From positions 110,728,568-110,792,567 of the forward strand of contig CM077153.1 of assembly GCA_039583875.1 (NCBI GenBank): DNA of 64,000 nucleotides. Reading direction: 5' to 3'. Positions 54,089 to 64,000 of this stretch are shown here, piece by piece. Below the pieces are notes generated by a model. That model ran no database searches. It was not told the DNA's origin and worked only from the letters and a program-made list of their open reading frames with translations. Made by a program: the position numbers and the translations under genes. Position 1 is the stretch's first letter. Each line of letters opens with the position of its first letter. The DNA comes from Platanthera guangdongensis (Eukaryota; Streptophyta; Magnoliopsida; Asparagales; Orchidaceae).

Positions 54089-55411
54089 TGTTGGATCCGG
54101 AGGCCAACCTTAGAGGGGGGGGGTGAATAAGGTTTTATAAATTTCGCTTGAATAAACGGAATCTTAACGCAAACCACACCACAAGTGAAGATTTTAAACA
54201 CAAGTATTAAATTCAAAAACAAACAATTTCATACAAGTACAAGATGAGTGTTTTACAGTACGATCTTCATGACGTCGAAGATCAAAGACGAAGAGAAGAA
54301 AACTTTGGGTTTTCTATACCGACCCAAAACCCGGACCGGTTGGCTCTCTCACTTTCTCCCCGAAAGGTCTTAGAGCCGCTCTTCACCTCCACACCCGGAA
54401 GGGTCTTAGAGCACCGCTAGATCCCCGATCTAGACGCCCCAAATCCCGGGACGATTTTCCACGGAATCCAACCCGGATCCCGACGACCTTCCCCGGTCGA
54501 TTTCCCTTACCACTTACAACAATAGAAGAAGAAAAAGATACAAAAAAAGATTACAAAATATATTCGTTAAAGTTTAGGTTCTCCCTCTTGAGAAGTTCTC
54601 TGGACAGATCTACGGCCGGTGCTTGTGATCTTCGATGAAAAGCACCCGGTCGCTAGACGTAGACGATGCGAAGCCTTGATCGCCGGAGTTCTTCGATCTC
54701 GAACAGGAGGAAGAAGCCTTGCTTTTTCTTTGACGAAGACGAGTAGAACGGACGTAGGAAGGCGGCCGAACTTAGTATTCCTGGAGCACTTCGTCAATAA
54801 TCTCTGGAGGCTTAGGTCTTGAGGAAACGGCGCTGCTTTTTATACGTCTTGGAGAAAATAGACTACCGCCTGCGATAACTCTATCGCCGGGCGGTAGGTT
54901 CGCGCGTAACGCCTGCCAGCTGTCTCCACACGTCTCCCGAAACGGCAACTATAACTGCTCATTAAGGAAACTGCCGTTTCAAAAGAGCTATCGCCGGGCG
55001 GTAAAGGTTACCGCGCCCAGTCAGAGCGATAGCGCCATTTCGCCAGATAATTCTACCGCCTGCGATAAGACTATCGCCTGAGCGGTAGGTACCATCGTCG
55101 ATGATCGTCCCCTCGATGCACGTCGACCGGATACCGCCGGCGGTAGCGTCCTGTCGCCGGGCGGTAGCTTTTGATTGTCGACGATCCTTCCTTAGCTGAT
55201 AAATGGGCTGTCGACCATCGAACCGATATGCGTCGATCGAGATGGTTACCGCGCTGCGATAAGGCTATCGCCGGGCGGTAGTAACCTTTTGAAGCTCTTC
55301 TCCTTTCCTTTCACCTATCAGCCTGCACACTCTATCACACAACCAATCTCATCAAATACAAGCAGGGAGTTGATATTCTCAAACCTAAGGAGTGTGAAAC
55401 CATGTTCCAAC
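54089..55411 (-). repeat. Copia-F 3' LTR
   Basis: 1323 bp, TGTTGGATCC...GTTCCAACA. It has the TAGAG-9G-TGAATAA block (54112-54130), small hairpins such as CTAGATC-CCC-GATCTAG (54417-54434) and a GCGGTAG palindrome array (54872-55285). Confidence 0.93.
54872..55285. repeat. CTACCGC...GCGGTAG palindrome array in the Copia-F LTR
   Basis: Five or so units such as CTACCGCCTGCGATA followed closely by CTATCGCCGGGCGGTAG, plus shorter forms. Copy in the 5' LTR at 62876-63287. Confidence 0.8.
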
Positions 55412-55702
55412 AAACTCCCCCTTTTGATAATATCAATCCCGTTCATGATAAACCAAAATCAAGTAGATAGAGTGCCAGAATAGATGTATGTAGCAACGTA
55501 GAACAGTATAAAGTAGAGTATCAGAGTAAAATGATATTGAACAAATAAGCAATACACACCTATATCGATCCCGTTCAATCCTGTTCTATCCTACTACATA
55601 CTCCCCCTATCGGTGGGACGCTCCCCCTATCTATGAGCACACACACACCTCAATACGCTCCCCCTATCATGAACACTACCTCCAATACCTTCTCCCCCTT
55701 TG
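55412..55702 (-). other. Multiple polypurine tracts of Copia-F
   Basis: The element strand reads AAAAGGGGGAGTT right next to the 3' LTR. Further GGGGGAG tracts lie at about 55602, 55621, 55661 and 55692; the last also repeats GATATTATCAAA. Repeated PPTs are a reported Sirevirus trait. Confidence 0.8.
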
Positions 55703-57039
55703 ATAATATCAAAAGAATGGGCGAGGCCAACCGACCAAGGAGGATGAAAATTGTAGGCGAGAGATAACGTAATATAGACCTACAAAGCACTTGAAATCAG
55801 AGAGTTGTAAAACAGGGTCAAAATCAGGAGCAAACGCAAATCAGAGTGAAGAAAATGGACTATATGCACGAGACATAGCACACATCAAGTATGACATGAA
55901 TGTTTGCAGGGTTTAGATAAATAGAGAGAAAAATAGGCAAACACAAATATCGTCATGAGAGAAAAAAAAATGTGCCAGTACATATTGTGCGAAAAGCATC
56001 GAATGTAGTTGAGGTCCAATTCTTATGCGCGGAAGATTTAAATAAGATAATGACATGTGCACGTGTAGCACCAAGAGACAAAACATTCAATAGAGATATC
56101 AGGCAGACATGTTTATATCAAGCAAACTAACGATGCTAACACCAAAGAGATATAGTGAAAAATCACGTCACATGACATAGTGCGGCATAAAGAAATTAAA
56201 TCAAGGGCACAAATCATAAAGTGTAGTCCATGCACAAGATCGAAACGACTTTTTAATCCAAGGTGCTCACCCTCACAACGCTTATGAAGACTTATCAGGA
56301 GGGATGAGTAGTGCTTGGGGGGTCTGTAAGCGGGATTTGATGGCCATCAACTTTATACATAATCAAAGCAGAACAAGACCCCAAGTCAATCGAAATCTAC
56401 CCACATAGGTAGATCCACTTTAACTTGTTTACATTGGACATATGCCTTTCTAGTTTTGGCCCAAAAATTTAATTAGCATAGACACGCGCAATTTGATTTC
56501 ATGACATTGATTGTTCAAGATATATCAGAGATGTTAAAGTTAGTGTCACGATTTATAGCATGTCAGCTTATTATCTCAGGTTGAGTGTATGATCAAGTAG
56601 TGTGTGAGAGGTGTAATCATTATCGTAAATAAATCCTCACACATACTTAGAGGCATAGACAACGTACACCCACATTAATTTTCGCACTCAATAGCTAGAC
56701 AAAAATTTAACTTCGCTCATCATGACAGGATACCAATGTGCCGTACAAATTGACAAAAAGATTAGCAAACATTGTATATACTTGAAAATATACCACGACT
56801 CGGTCATATGAGCCCCAAACCAACTAGTCAGTTTTTTTTTTTTTTTTTTTGAATTTTTGAAAACAATTTTAGCCACAACCAGGGAACAACCAAAAACAAC
56901 ACGAGCAGGAAAAAAAACGAACAGTACATATGTTTTTTTTTTGTTTTTCTTTTTGTATTTGGTGTTACAACTTTGAACAGAACAAACATGAAACCAAAAA
57001 AAACAAAACTACAAACACAAGAAAAAAATATAACAAAAA
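55703..57039 (-). other. Long non-coding stretch between pol and 3' LTR of Copia-F
   Basis: AT-rich, no ORF of interest, with a long T run at 56829-56850 and A/T homopolymers at 56936-57030. In related elements an envelope-like gene may sit here; none is present. Confidence 0.7.
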
Positions 57040-59889
57040 TTAGGACGATAAATCAAGAATCCCAAGTTCGAGTCGTAGAAGCGAAAAACGAGCATCCGGA
57101 AGCGGTTTAGTAAGAATGTCCGCGAGTTGATCATCGGTCCCAATAAAGACGACACTCACATTCTCTTTCTTAATGTGGTCGCGAATAAAGTGATGTCGAA
57201 CGTCTATGTGTTTGGACCGAGAGTGATGCACCGGATTATACGTTAAGTCTATCGCACTCTTGTTGTCGCACCTAAGTGTAATGTTGCGAAAAGAAAGACC
57301 AAAGTCTTCTAAAGTTTGCGACATCCAAAGTGTCTGTGCACAGCAACTTCCTAAGGCGATATACTCGGCTTCGGCGGTCGAAAGAGCCACCGAGTTTTGC
57401 TTACGACTCGACCACGAGACAAGTGCCGGGCCTAAAAAATGACAAGTACCGCTAGTGCTCTTGCGGTCAAGAGAGCAACCAGCATAATCGGAGTCAGAAT
57501 ATCCATGAAGGGTAAAATCATCCGAGTGAGGGTACCACAACCCGAGGTGTTGCGTGCCATGGAGATAGCGAAAAATATGTTTTACCGCTTTAAAGTGAGA
57601 CTCCCTAGGGTCAGCTTGAAAACGGGCACACATACCTACCGCAAACGTGATATCGGGCCGTGACGCACTCAAGTATAATAGAGATCCAATCATGCCCCGA
57701 AACATTGTTTGATCCACAGAGATTCCACTCTCGTCTTTTCCTAATTTAAGGGACGCACTCATCGGAGTTTTGACTTGTTTTAAAGATTCAAAACCAAAAC
57801 GTACAAGCATATCTTTTATATATTTGGATTGATTTATGAAAATTCCGTCTGGTCGTTGAGAAATTTGAAATCCTAAAAAATAATTGAGTTCCCCCACAAG
57901 GCTCATTTCAAATTCAGATTTCATTAAACTCACAATCTCTTCAACCAACTTCTCATTAGTCGCTCCAAAAATAATATCGTCAACGTAAATTTGGAGGATA
58001 ACGAGATCCGAATTTTTGGCTTGAACAAAGAGAGTTGTGTCCGCACTACCCATCTTGAACCCATGATCTAAGAGGAACGTAGTTAGCCTATCATACCAAG
58101 CACGGGGCGCTTGTTTCAATCCATACAAGGCCTTTACTAATCTGTACACATGATGAGGGTGGGCGGCATTTAGGAAACCGGGTGGTTGCTCGACATACAC
58201 TTCTTCTTTTATATAACCATTTAAAAATGCGCTCTTAACGTCCATTTGAAACAACTTTATTTTCTTATGGCTTGCGAATGCCAAAAACATTCGAATGGAC
58301 TCAAGACGAGCAACCGGTGCAAAAGACTCCTCAAAATCCACACCCTCAATTTGTGAATATCCTTGTGCTACCAACCGAGCTTTATTCCTCGTGATCCTAG
58401 ACTCACCATCAAGTTTATTCTTGAACACCCACTTTAAACCAATCACGGGATGGTTGTCCGGACGATCAACTAGAATCCAAACTTTGCTACGCTCGAATTG
58501 GCTCAATTCCTCATTCATGGCAAGGAACCATGATTCATCTTGAAGAGCCTCGGACACGTTTTTGGGCTCAATATCCGATAGAAAGCATAAGTTGGAGAAC
58601 GCCTCATGAAAAGCAGATCGAGTTCTAACTCCATGGGATGGTTCTCCAATAACTAGATCACGAGGATGTTGTTTCGTAAACGTTAGATCCTTAGGAGGCA
58701 CATATGCGTGCGACTCACTCTCCTCGTTACTCTCAACCGGAACACTCTCCTCAACCTCTTCTTCGGACAACCTAGGCTCACTAGATGGTGGACTCTCATC
58801 AAAATGCACATGAGCCGATTCTTCAACCACTAAGGTTCTCTTATTATAAATCCTATAGGCTCGACTTTTGCTAGAATATCCTAAGAATATGCCTAGATCG
58901 GATTTTTCGTCGAATTTTCCTAAGAGATCCTTAGTGTTCAGAATATAGCATGGGCACCCAAAAACTCTAAAGTACGAGACGGAGGGTTTTCTATCAAAGT
59001 AGAGCTCGTAAGGGGTTCGCTTAAGAAGTGGGCGAAGCATGACACGGTTCATCACGTAGCTTGCCGTGTTGACCGCTTCGGCCCAAAACGATCGAGGTAA
59101 GCTGAACTCCGCGAGCATCGTACGTGCTAGCTCTTGAAGTGTGCGATTCTTTCTTTCTACCACTCCATTCTGTTGAGGCGTGCGAGGAGCGGAGAATTCG
59201 TGCTTAATCCCTAAAGTCTCACACAACTTCGAAAAATCCTCATTCTCAAACTCTCCACCGTGATCTGATCTTATACACTTAATGTTTAGTTCTTTCTCAT
59301 TTTGAATACGCGTGCATAAAGTAGAGAATTCCCTAAACGTGTCAGATTTGTTGGCAAGAAATATTGTCCAACAATAACGAGAAAAGTCGTCTATGATGAT
59401 GAATGTATATCGCTTTCCTCCTAGGCTACATGTGGAAAGCGGTCCAAACAAATCCATGTGCAAGAGTTCTAACGGTCTAGAGGTGGAAATCTCTGTTTTA
59501 CTTTTAAACGAGTTTTTGACAAATTTTCCCTTTTGACAAGGCCCACACATAACGTTAAAACTACCGCTTAGAGACGGAATTCCTCTAACAAGTTTCTTTC
59601 TAGATAACTTAATAATTAGCTTGCTACCCGAGTGTCCTAATCTCCTATGCCAAAGGTCTAGTTCTTCATTCTTAGTTACTAGGCATTTTAGATTGGACGA
59701 AGAGAAATCATCAAAATTAACTGTGTACACATTGCGATTTCTATGGGCTACAAGCAATACATTAGAGGTTTTAGCATCAATGAGTTTGCATGTGTTCGAT
59801 GATGATTCAAAAATAACATCTATACCTTTATCTCCTAGTTGACTTACAGAAATAAGGTTATGTTTTAAAACCATCAACAAACAGCACAT
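57040..59889 (-). CDS. pol: Integrase, reverse transcriptase and RNase H of Copia-F
   Basis: A 949-codon open frame; the first codons come from a frameshift and the natural sequence starts near [10 protein letters not shown]. Integrase: zinc ligands HRRLGH (residue 81) and CGPC (115); core Asp146, Asp209, Glu245 with D-35-E spacing. Acidic linker about 360-440. [13 protein letters not shown] (Asp550), [13 protein letters not shown] at 635-638. RNase [34 protein letters not shown] and the closing [10 protein letters not shown]. All expected catalytic residues are present. Copia polyproteins fuse this to Gag and protease; here that fusion is blocked by a 1-base shift near 59870, a TAG near 60080 and a shift near 60935. 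Sequence type fits the SIRE lineage. Confidence 0.9.
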   Translation of the reverse strand: MCCLLMVLKHNLISVSQLGDKGIDVIFESSSNTCKLIDAKTSNVLLVAHRNRNVYTVNFDDFSSSNLKCLVTKNEELDLWHRRLGHSGSKLIIKLSRKKLVRGIPSLSGSFNVMCGPCQKGKFVKNSFKSKTEISTSRPLELLHMDLFGPLSTCSLGGKRYTFIIIDDFSRYCWTIFLANKSDTFREFSTLCTRIQNEKELNIKCIRSDHGGEFENEDFSKLCETLGIKHEFSAPRTPQQNGVVERKNRTLQELARTMLAEFSLPRSFWAEAVNTASYVMNRVMLRPLLKRTPYELYFDRKPSVSYFRVFGCPCYILNTKDLLGKFDEKSDLGIFLGYSSKSRAYRIYNKRTLVVEESAHVHFDESPPSSEPRLSEEEVEESVPVESNEESESHAYVPPKDLTFTKQHPRDLVIGEPSHGVRTRSAFHEAFSNLCFLSDIEPKNVSEALQDESWFLAMNEELSQFERSKVWILVDRPDNHPVIGLKWVFKNKLDGESRITRNKARLVAQGYSQIEGVDFEESFAPVARLESIRMFLAFASHKKIKLFQMDVKSAFLNGYIKEEVYVEQPPGFLNAAHPHHVYRLVKALYGLKQAPRAWYDRLTTFLLDHGFKMGSADTTLFVQAKNSDLVILQIYVDDIIFGATNEKLVEEIVSLMKSEFEMSLVGELNYFLGFQISQRPDGIFINQSKYIKDMLVRFGFESLKQVKTPMSASLKLGKDESGISVDQTMFRGMIGSLLYLSASRPDITFAVGMCARFQADPRESHFKAVKHIFRYLHGTQHLGLWYPHSDDFTLHGYSDSDYAGCSLDRKSTSGTCHFLGPALVSWSSRKQNSVALSTAEAEYIALGSCCAQTLWMSQTLEDFGLSFRNITLRCDNKSAIDLTYNPVHHSRSKHIDVRHHFIRDHIKKENVSVVFIGTDDQLADILTKPLPDARFSLLRLELGILDLSS

Positions 59890-60076
59890 TTGAAATAGAG
59901 AAAAACTTGTTACCTATTGTGCTGATTCCCAGAATTCTTCCTTTACCATTATCTCCAAACGTGACCACTCCACCTCTCTTCTTTTCCAGGCTAAGGAACT
60001 TATCTTTATCACCCGTCATGTGCTTGGAGCAACCAGAATCCAAGTACCACACGTTCTTTGTGTCCCTTGCCTGCAA
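59858..60076 (-). pseudogene. pol: Protease segment of Copia-F
   Basis: VWYLDSGCSKHMTGDKDKF carries the catalytic DSG. A TAG sits 4 codons before the first codon of the open frame, in the same frame as the upstream linker. After NVLFVDG the frame shifts within TTTTAAAA, where a three-T run would restore the integrase frame (VDGLKHNLIS). Confidence 0.75.
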
Positions 60077-60082
60077 ACATAC

Positions 60083-60940
60083 CTAAAAAGGAGATGAGAG
60101 TAAAGATCTGGTTACCCAAGTTGTTCCACCTATTTTATAGGTAGTAGACTTTGGTAGCCAGACTTGCGCGTTTTGTTTAGCACCTTTCCTCCCGCAAGAG
60201 CTTGAAGCATGTCCGAACTTATTACAGTTGGCACATAGAGCATAAGCTGAGGAAATGACTTTCACCACCTCACTCGATCTCTTGCTAGAGGAAGGAGATA
60301 ATGTATTCAGATTTTTGATCTTATTTGTTGACTTAGACGTGGACAGAGTGCTATATTCCTCCAATGGTGATGATGGACTTACATAGCCGATGCCAAACTT
60401 TCCTGACCCATGACACTGTGCGCCCAATAGCATGTTTAGAGATTTTTGGCCAACACCAAATTTTTGAACCGCACAGTTGAGATCATGGATCCTCGCTTTT
60501 AGAGCGGTGTTCTCAGTTACTAACATCCCACATCGATTAGCAAACTGTTTCTTTCCTTCCTCAACTTTAGCAAGGGAGATATGAAGCTTCTTCTCCAAGA
60601 CATTCTTCTCATTTTTGAGAGATACTAGTCTCAAGGATGTCTTGGAGAGACTTGCTTTACCCTCCTCGATGGATGCTACCAAGTGAGGACATTCAAGGCA
60701 TTCCACCTTCTCTTTCCCAATTTTAATTACTTCTTTCTTCAGCTTTTCTAAACTCTTGTTTAGACGTTTATTTTCAGCTCTTAAGGAATTTTTCTTAGAT
60801 GTTACTTCTTCTAACCTACCAACTACACGATCATAAATCTCAAGTAATTCAGAGTAAGTAGGAGGAGTTACCTCAGTGTCGCTTTGGACACTGGACTCAG
60901 CATCAGATTCAGATTCCTCTTGACTTTTCCCATGAGGCAC
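60083..60940 (-). pseudogene. Gag-pol linker of Copia-F, coiled coil and second zinc knuckle
   Basis: 285 codons: acidic start, a long coiled coil (about 40-165), then CANCNKFGHASSSC, a second CCHC knuckle before the protease. Sirevirus gag-pol commonly has this coiled extension. It overlaps the end of gag in another frame and ends at a TAG with the protease following in frame. Confidence 0.75.
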
Positions 60941-62031
60941 AGATTTGCTTCGTTGTCACTTCCCGAGTCGGTGCTACTCGAATCTTCCGATCCATCCTCA
61001 TCCCAGGTCAGAGCCTTCAGTACTTTCTTCTTCCCTTTATACTTGTTGTCCTTTCCTTTCTCTTCCTTCTGGAGTCTTGGACAGTCTCTTTTTAGATGTC
61101 CCAGCTTGTGACAATTAAAGCATTCAGGCTGATACTTTTCATCATCGCTATCGGTCTCCTTTACCGACTTGTTCCACTTCCTACCCTCTTCAACTCCCTT
61201 CTTCAGAAACTGTTTGAACTTCCCTTGTTTTCTGGGGTTCTTCATGAATTTTTTGAATTCCCTTACATAGAGACTTTCGTCTTCATCTTCTTCAGAGAAA
61301 TCAGATGTTTTCCCAGCTTTTGAAGCCTTCAAAGCCAATCCCTTTTTCTTCATTTCCTTGGGATATTCCTCGGCTTGTATCTTCAGTTCCACTTCATGAG
61401 TCTTCAGGTTTCCGATAAGACTCTCAATCTCCAAGGCGCTGATTTCATGAGATTCAGCGATAGCAGTCACCTTGGGGTTGAAGCGGGGAGGTAGAGATCG
61501 CAGTATCTTCCTCACTAGATCACCATTTGGAAAGTTCTTTCCAAGAGATCTTGATGCGTTGACGATCTTGGTGAACCTTGTGTACATGCTGTCAACATCT
61601 TCATCGATCTCCATCCGGAACTGTTCATACTCGGATTCAAGCCGAAACAGCTTTGATTCTTTCACCTGCGAGGTACCCTCATGAGTAAGTTCAAGAAGTC
61701 GCCAAATATCAAAGGCAGTTTCGCAGTTACATATTCTATTAAATTCCGTCTTATCTAACGCACAGAATAGAGAGTTCATAGCCTTGGCGTTATTAGTACA
61801 CCTAAGCTTGTCCGCATCGTCCCACTTATCGCGAGGTTTTTCAAAAATGACTTCTCCAACCGTGGTAGTGGGTGTGGTGTACTTAGTCTCTATCATGGCC
61901 CATACGTCCATGCTTTGCGTCATCAGAAAGATTTTCATCCTTGTCCTCCAGTGACTATAGTCACTACCCATAAAGAGTGGAGGACGACTCACACCTTGTC
62001 CCTCAGTGAATGCATGCACTGGGTTGGCCAT
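60868..62031 (-). CDS. gag: Gag of Copia-F
   Basis: Starts with Met at 62031, 35 bp after the primer site. Copia Gag core at about 18-235 (SDYSHWRTRMKIFL, AKAMNSLFCALD, IWRLLELTHEGT, LRSLPPRFNPKVTAI, IGNLKTHEVEL), a basic region, and a perfect zinc knuckle CFNCHKLGHLKRDC (about 305). The last 23 or so residues are read in the wrong frame after a probable loss of one G in ATGGG(G)AAAAG near 60935; the expected continuation is the linker frame. As read it is 387 residues and could still act as Gag. Confidence 0.85.
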   Translation of the reverse strand: MANPVHAFTEGQGVSRPPLFMGSDYSHWRTRMKIFLMTQSMDVWAMIETKYTTPTTTVGEVIFEKPRDKWDDADKLRCTNNAKAMNSLFCALDKTEFNRICNCETAFDIWRLLELTHEGTSQVKESKLFRLESEYEQFRMEIDEDVDSMYTRFTKIVNASRSLGKNFPNGDLVRKILRSLPPRFNPKVTAIAESHEISALEIESLIGNLKTHEVELKIQAEEYPKEMKKKGLALKASKAGKTSDFSEEDEDESLYVREFKKFMKNPRKQGKFKQFLKKGVEEGRKWNKSVKETDSDDEKYQPECFNCHKLGHLKRDCPRLQKEEKGKDNKYKGKKKVLKALTWDEDGSEDSSSTDSGSDNEANLCLMGKVKRNLNLMLSPVSKATLR

Positions 62032-62065
62032 CTTACTTCAGGTGGTTAAGCCTATTCGAAGTAAC

Positions 62066-62080
62066 CTGCCTCTGATACCA
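62066..62080 (-). other. Primer binding site of Copia-F
   Basis: The minus strand reads TGGTATCAGAGGCAG, initiator-Met type, two bases inside the LTR. Confidence 0.85.
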
Positions 62081-62082
62081 CT

Positions 62083-63414
62083 TGTTGGATCCGGAGGCCA
62101 ACCTTAGAGGGGGGGGGGGGGGGGGTGAATAAGGTTTTATAAATTTCGCTTGAATAAACGGAATCTTAACGCAAACCACACCACAAGTGAAGATTTTAAA
62201 CACAAGTATTAAATTCAATAACAAACAATTTCATACAAGTACAAGATGAGTGTTTTACAGTACGATCTTCATGACGTCGAAGATCAAAGACGAAGAGAAG
62301 AAAACTTTGGGTTTTCTATACCGACCCAAAACCCGGACCGGTTGGCTCTCTCACTTTCTCCCCGAAAGGTCTTAGAGCCGCTCTTCACCTCCACACCCGG
62401 AAGGGTCTTAGAGCACCGCTAGATCCCCGATCTAGACGCCCCAAATCCCGGGACGATTTTCCACGGAATCCAACCCGGATCCCGACGACCTTCCCCGGTC
62501 GATTTCCCTTACCACTTACAACAATAGAAGAAGAAAAAGATACAAAAAAAGATTACAAAATATATTCGTTAAAGTTTAGGTTCTCCCTCTTGAGAAGTTC
62601 TCCGGACAGATCTACGGCCGGTGCTTGTGATCTTCGATGAAAAGCACCCGGTCGCTAGACGTAGACGATGCGAAGCCTTGATCGCCGGAGTTCTTCGATC
62701 TCGAACGGGAGGAAGAAGCCTTGCTTTTTCTTTGACGAAGACGAGTAGAACGGACGTAGGAAGGCGGCCGAACTTAGTATTCCTGGAGCACTTCGTCAAT
62801 AATCTCTGGAGGCTTAGGTCTTGAGGAAACGGCGCTGCTTTTTATACGTCTTGGAGAAAATAGACTACCGCCTGCGATAACTCTATCGCCGGGCGGTAGG
62901 TTCGCGCGTAACGCCTGCCAGCTGTCTCCACACGTCTCCCGAAACGGCAACTATAACTGCTCATTAAGGAAACTGCCGTTTCAAAAGAGCTATCGTCGGG
63001 CGGTAAAGGTTACCGCGCCCAGTCAGAGCGATAGCGCCATTTCGCCAGATAATTCTACCGCCTGCGATAAGACTATCGCCTGAGCGGTAGGTACCATCGT
63101 CGACGATCGTCCCCTCGATGCACGTCGACCGGATACCGCCGGCGGTAGCGTCCTGTCGCCGGGCGGTAGCTTTTGATTGTCGACGATCCTTCCTTAGCTG
63201 ATAAATGGGCTGTCGACCATCGAACCGATATGCGTCGATCGAGATGGTTACCGCGCTGCGATAAGGCTATCGCCGGGCGGTAGTAACCTTTTGAAGCTCT
63301 TCTCCTTTCCTTTCACCTATCAGCCTGCACACTCTATCACACAACCAATCTCATCAAATACAAGCAGGGAGTTGATATTCTCAAACCTAAGGAGTGTGAA
63401 ACCATGTTCCAACA
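62083..63414 (-). repeat. Copia-F 5' LTR
   Basis: 1332 bp, nearly identical to 54089-55411 but with 17 instead of 9 G at 62109-62125. The duplication TTCTC follows at 63415-63419. Confidence 0.93.
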
Positions 63415-63419
63415 TTCTC

Positions 63420-63723
63420 CTCTTCGTCAGGATAAGCCTACGTTACCTCCTCAGCAGAATGAGTCATCTGAGTTTGTAAATGCACATCCTGTCCCATTTT
63501 TGGATCCGAAAACTTTAAAGCATTAAAAAGGTTCATATAGAATGAGTCATCTGAGTTCAAAAGCTCTCGTCGCATGAAATCTATGATCAAATATCGGCAT
63601 AAGGAACTTTTTTGCAAATATCATAAGGATATAGGTCATCTAGCAGAAGATTGCATGGCCCTCTGGAAATTAGTAGATCAATTCGCAAGTGCTAGGAAGT
63701 TGCAAGATTATGTAATTCAATGA
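63420..63723 (+). pseudogene. gag: Gag of Tat-2, C-terminal part
   Basis: Continues the Tat-2 gag after the Copia-F insertion. The last part reads SRRMKSMIKYRH and the knuckle CKYHKDIGHLAEDC (C-x2-H-x4-H-x4-C) and ends RKLQDYVIQ-TGA at 63721-63723, matching the Tat-1 Gag end. Stops upstream in the segment show decay. Confidence 0.8.
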
Positions 63724-64000
63724 TCCTTTAGTTCATCCATCCCTAGCAAAGTCAATTTTGCAAGTAAAGACCTAGTTTTCTCAGTAATAAGAATGTTTAA
63801 AATTGCAAGATTATAGGAAGACCCAAGCATATATCCTTTTGTGTGGAAAGCAATGGGGTCGGTCTAGCTCCAAGCATATATCCTTTTGCTACATCCTTAA
63901 TAACAAGCAAGCATTATCTTCCTTTTGAAGCTTATTTCTCAGCTTTACTTCTAATACTAATATACACACGTATGGAGACAAAATGCCTTTGAATAATTAA
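63724..64000 (+). other. Tat-2 internal sequence after gag
   Basis: 277 bp without a gene; CAAGCATATATCCTTTTG occurs twice (63821 and 63872). No protease start is seen. Confidence 0.5.

Larger units (their letters stand above)
54089..63414 (-). mobile_element. Copia-F: young full-length Sirevirus-type copia
   Basis: 9326 bp on the minus strand with LTRs 54089-55411 and 62083-63414 and duplication TTCTC (54084-54088, 63415-63419). Order from the right: 5' LTR, Met primer site, gag, coiled linker, protease, integrase, RT, RNase H, 1.6 kb of non-coding DNA with several primer tracts, 3' LTR. LTRs differ by fewer than ten substitutions by eye, plus a G-run length change. Despite its youth the gag-pol frame has two 1-base frameshifts and one TAG. 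No envelope-like gene follows pol. Confidence 0.93.
52298..64000 (+). mobile_element. Tat-2: Tat-like Ty3/gypsy element, 5' part, split by Copia-F, leaves the window
   Basis: Plus-strand relative of Tat-1: LTR 52298-52972, the same GTTAACACGCG leader start, gag from 53249, interrupted at 54088 by Copia-F, resuming at 63420 and ending at 63723. Whether it has pol or the antisense genes lies outside the window. Confidence 0.8.

Noticed and set aside
56688..56876. Small minus-strand frame between Copia-F pol and 3' LTR as an envelope-like gene
   Set aside because: Only 62 codons with a Lys homopolymer from the T run; no similarity to the envelope-like ORF of Copia-A.

Overview
The window looks like a stretch of nuclear DNA from a repeat-rich flowering plant. 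Nearly every recognisable protein belongs to plant LTR retrotransposon lineages: Sirevirus-type Ty1/copia, Tekay/Del-type Ty3/gypsy chromovirus, and a Tat-like Ty3/gypsy group with extra antisense genes. I found no convincing host gene, tRNA, rRNA or CRISPR array. The species cannot be named from this sequence.

Left half (1-33142): a stack of nested insertions. Copia-A (minus strand, 1-18737, continuing past position 1) carries Tat-1 (1067-9822, duplication ACAAT) inside its envelope-like gene. Copia-A sits inside a Tekay-type LTR, of which only the right part remains (18738-21599). That LTR adjoins, and probably sits in, decayed Copia-B (21600-26977), whose LTR carries a solo LTR (23433-25038). 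Copia-B in turn probably sits in the LTR of Copia-C (26978-30835), which carries a palindromic tRNA/SINE-like block (28493-29441). Next is a decayed small copia, Copia-D (about 31024-33142).

Middle (33143-36931): unassigned DNA holding a non-autonomous hAT-like element with a perfect 8-bp duplication (33434-34905), a fold-back hairpin, a GCC-rich repeat tract, a TATA-led pyrimidine-rich stretch and a CTCGAG palindrome array.

Right half: a complete, young Tekay chromovirus (36932-52254, duplication CTATA) with two 5105-bp LTRs, gag, and pro-RT-RNaseH-IN-chromodomain pol. An apparent 119-bp intron separates gag from pol. It is followed by Tat-2 (from 52298, leaving the window), whose gag is split by a young full-length Sirevirus, Copia-F (54089-63414, duplication TTCTC).

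Two points stand out. Tat-1 has gag but no pol, and on the opposite strand carries two genes with their own TATA boxes, one of them split by two introns. Also, almost every LTR family here carries its own array of short palindromes or hairpins. The sequences differ between families while the architecture repeats, and in several arrays the stem changes from unit to unit with pairing kept.
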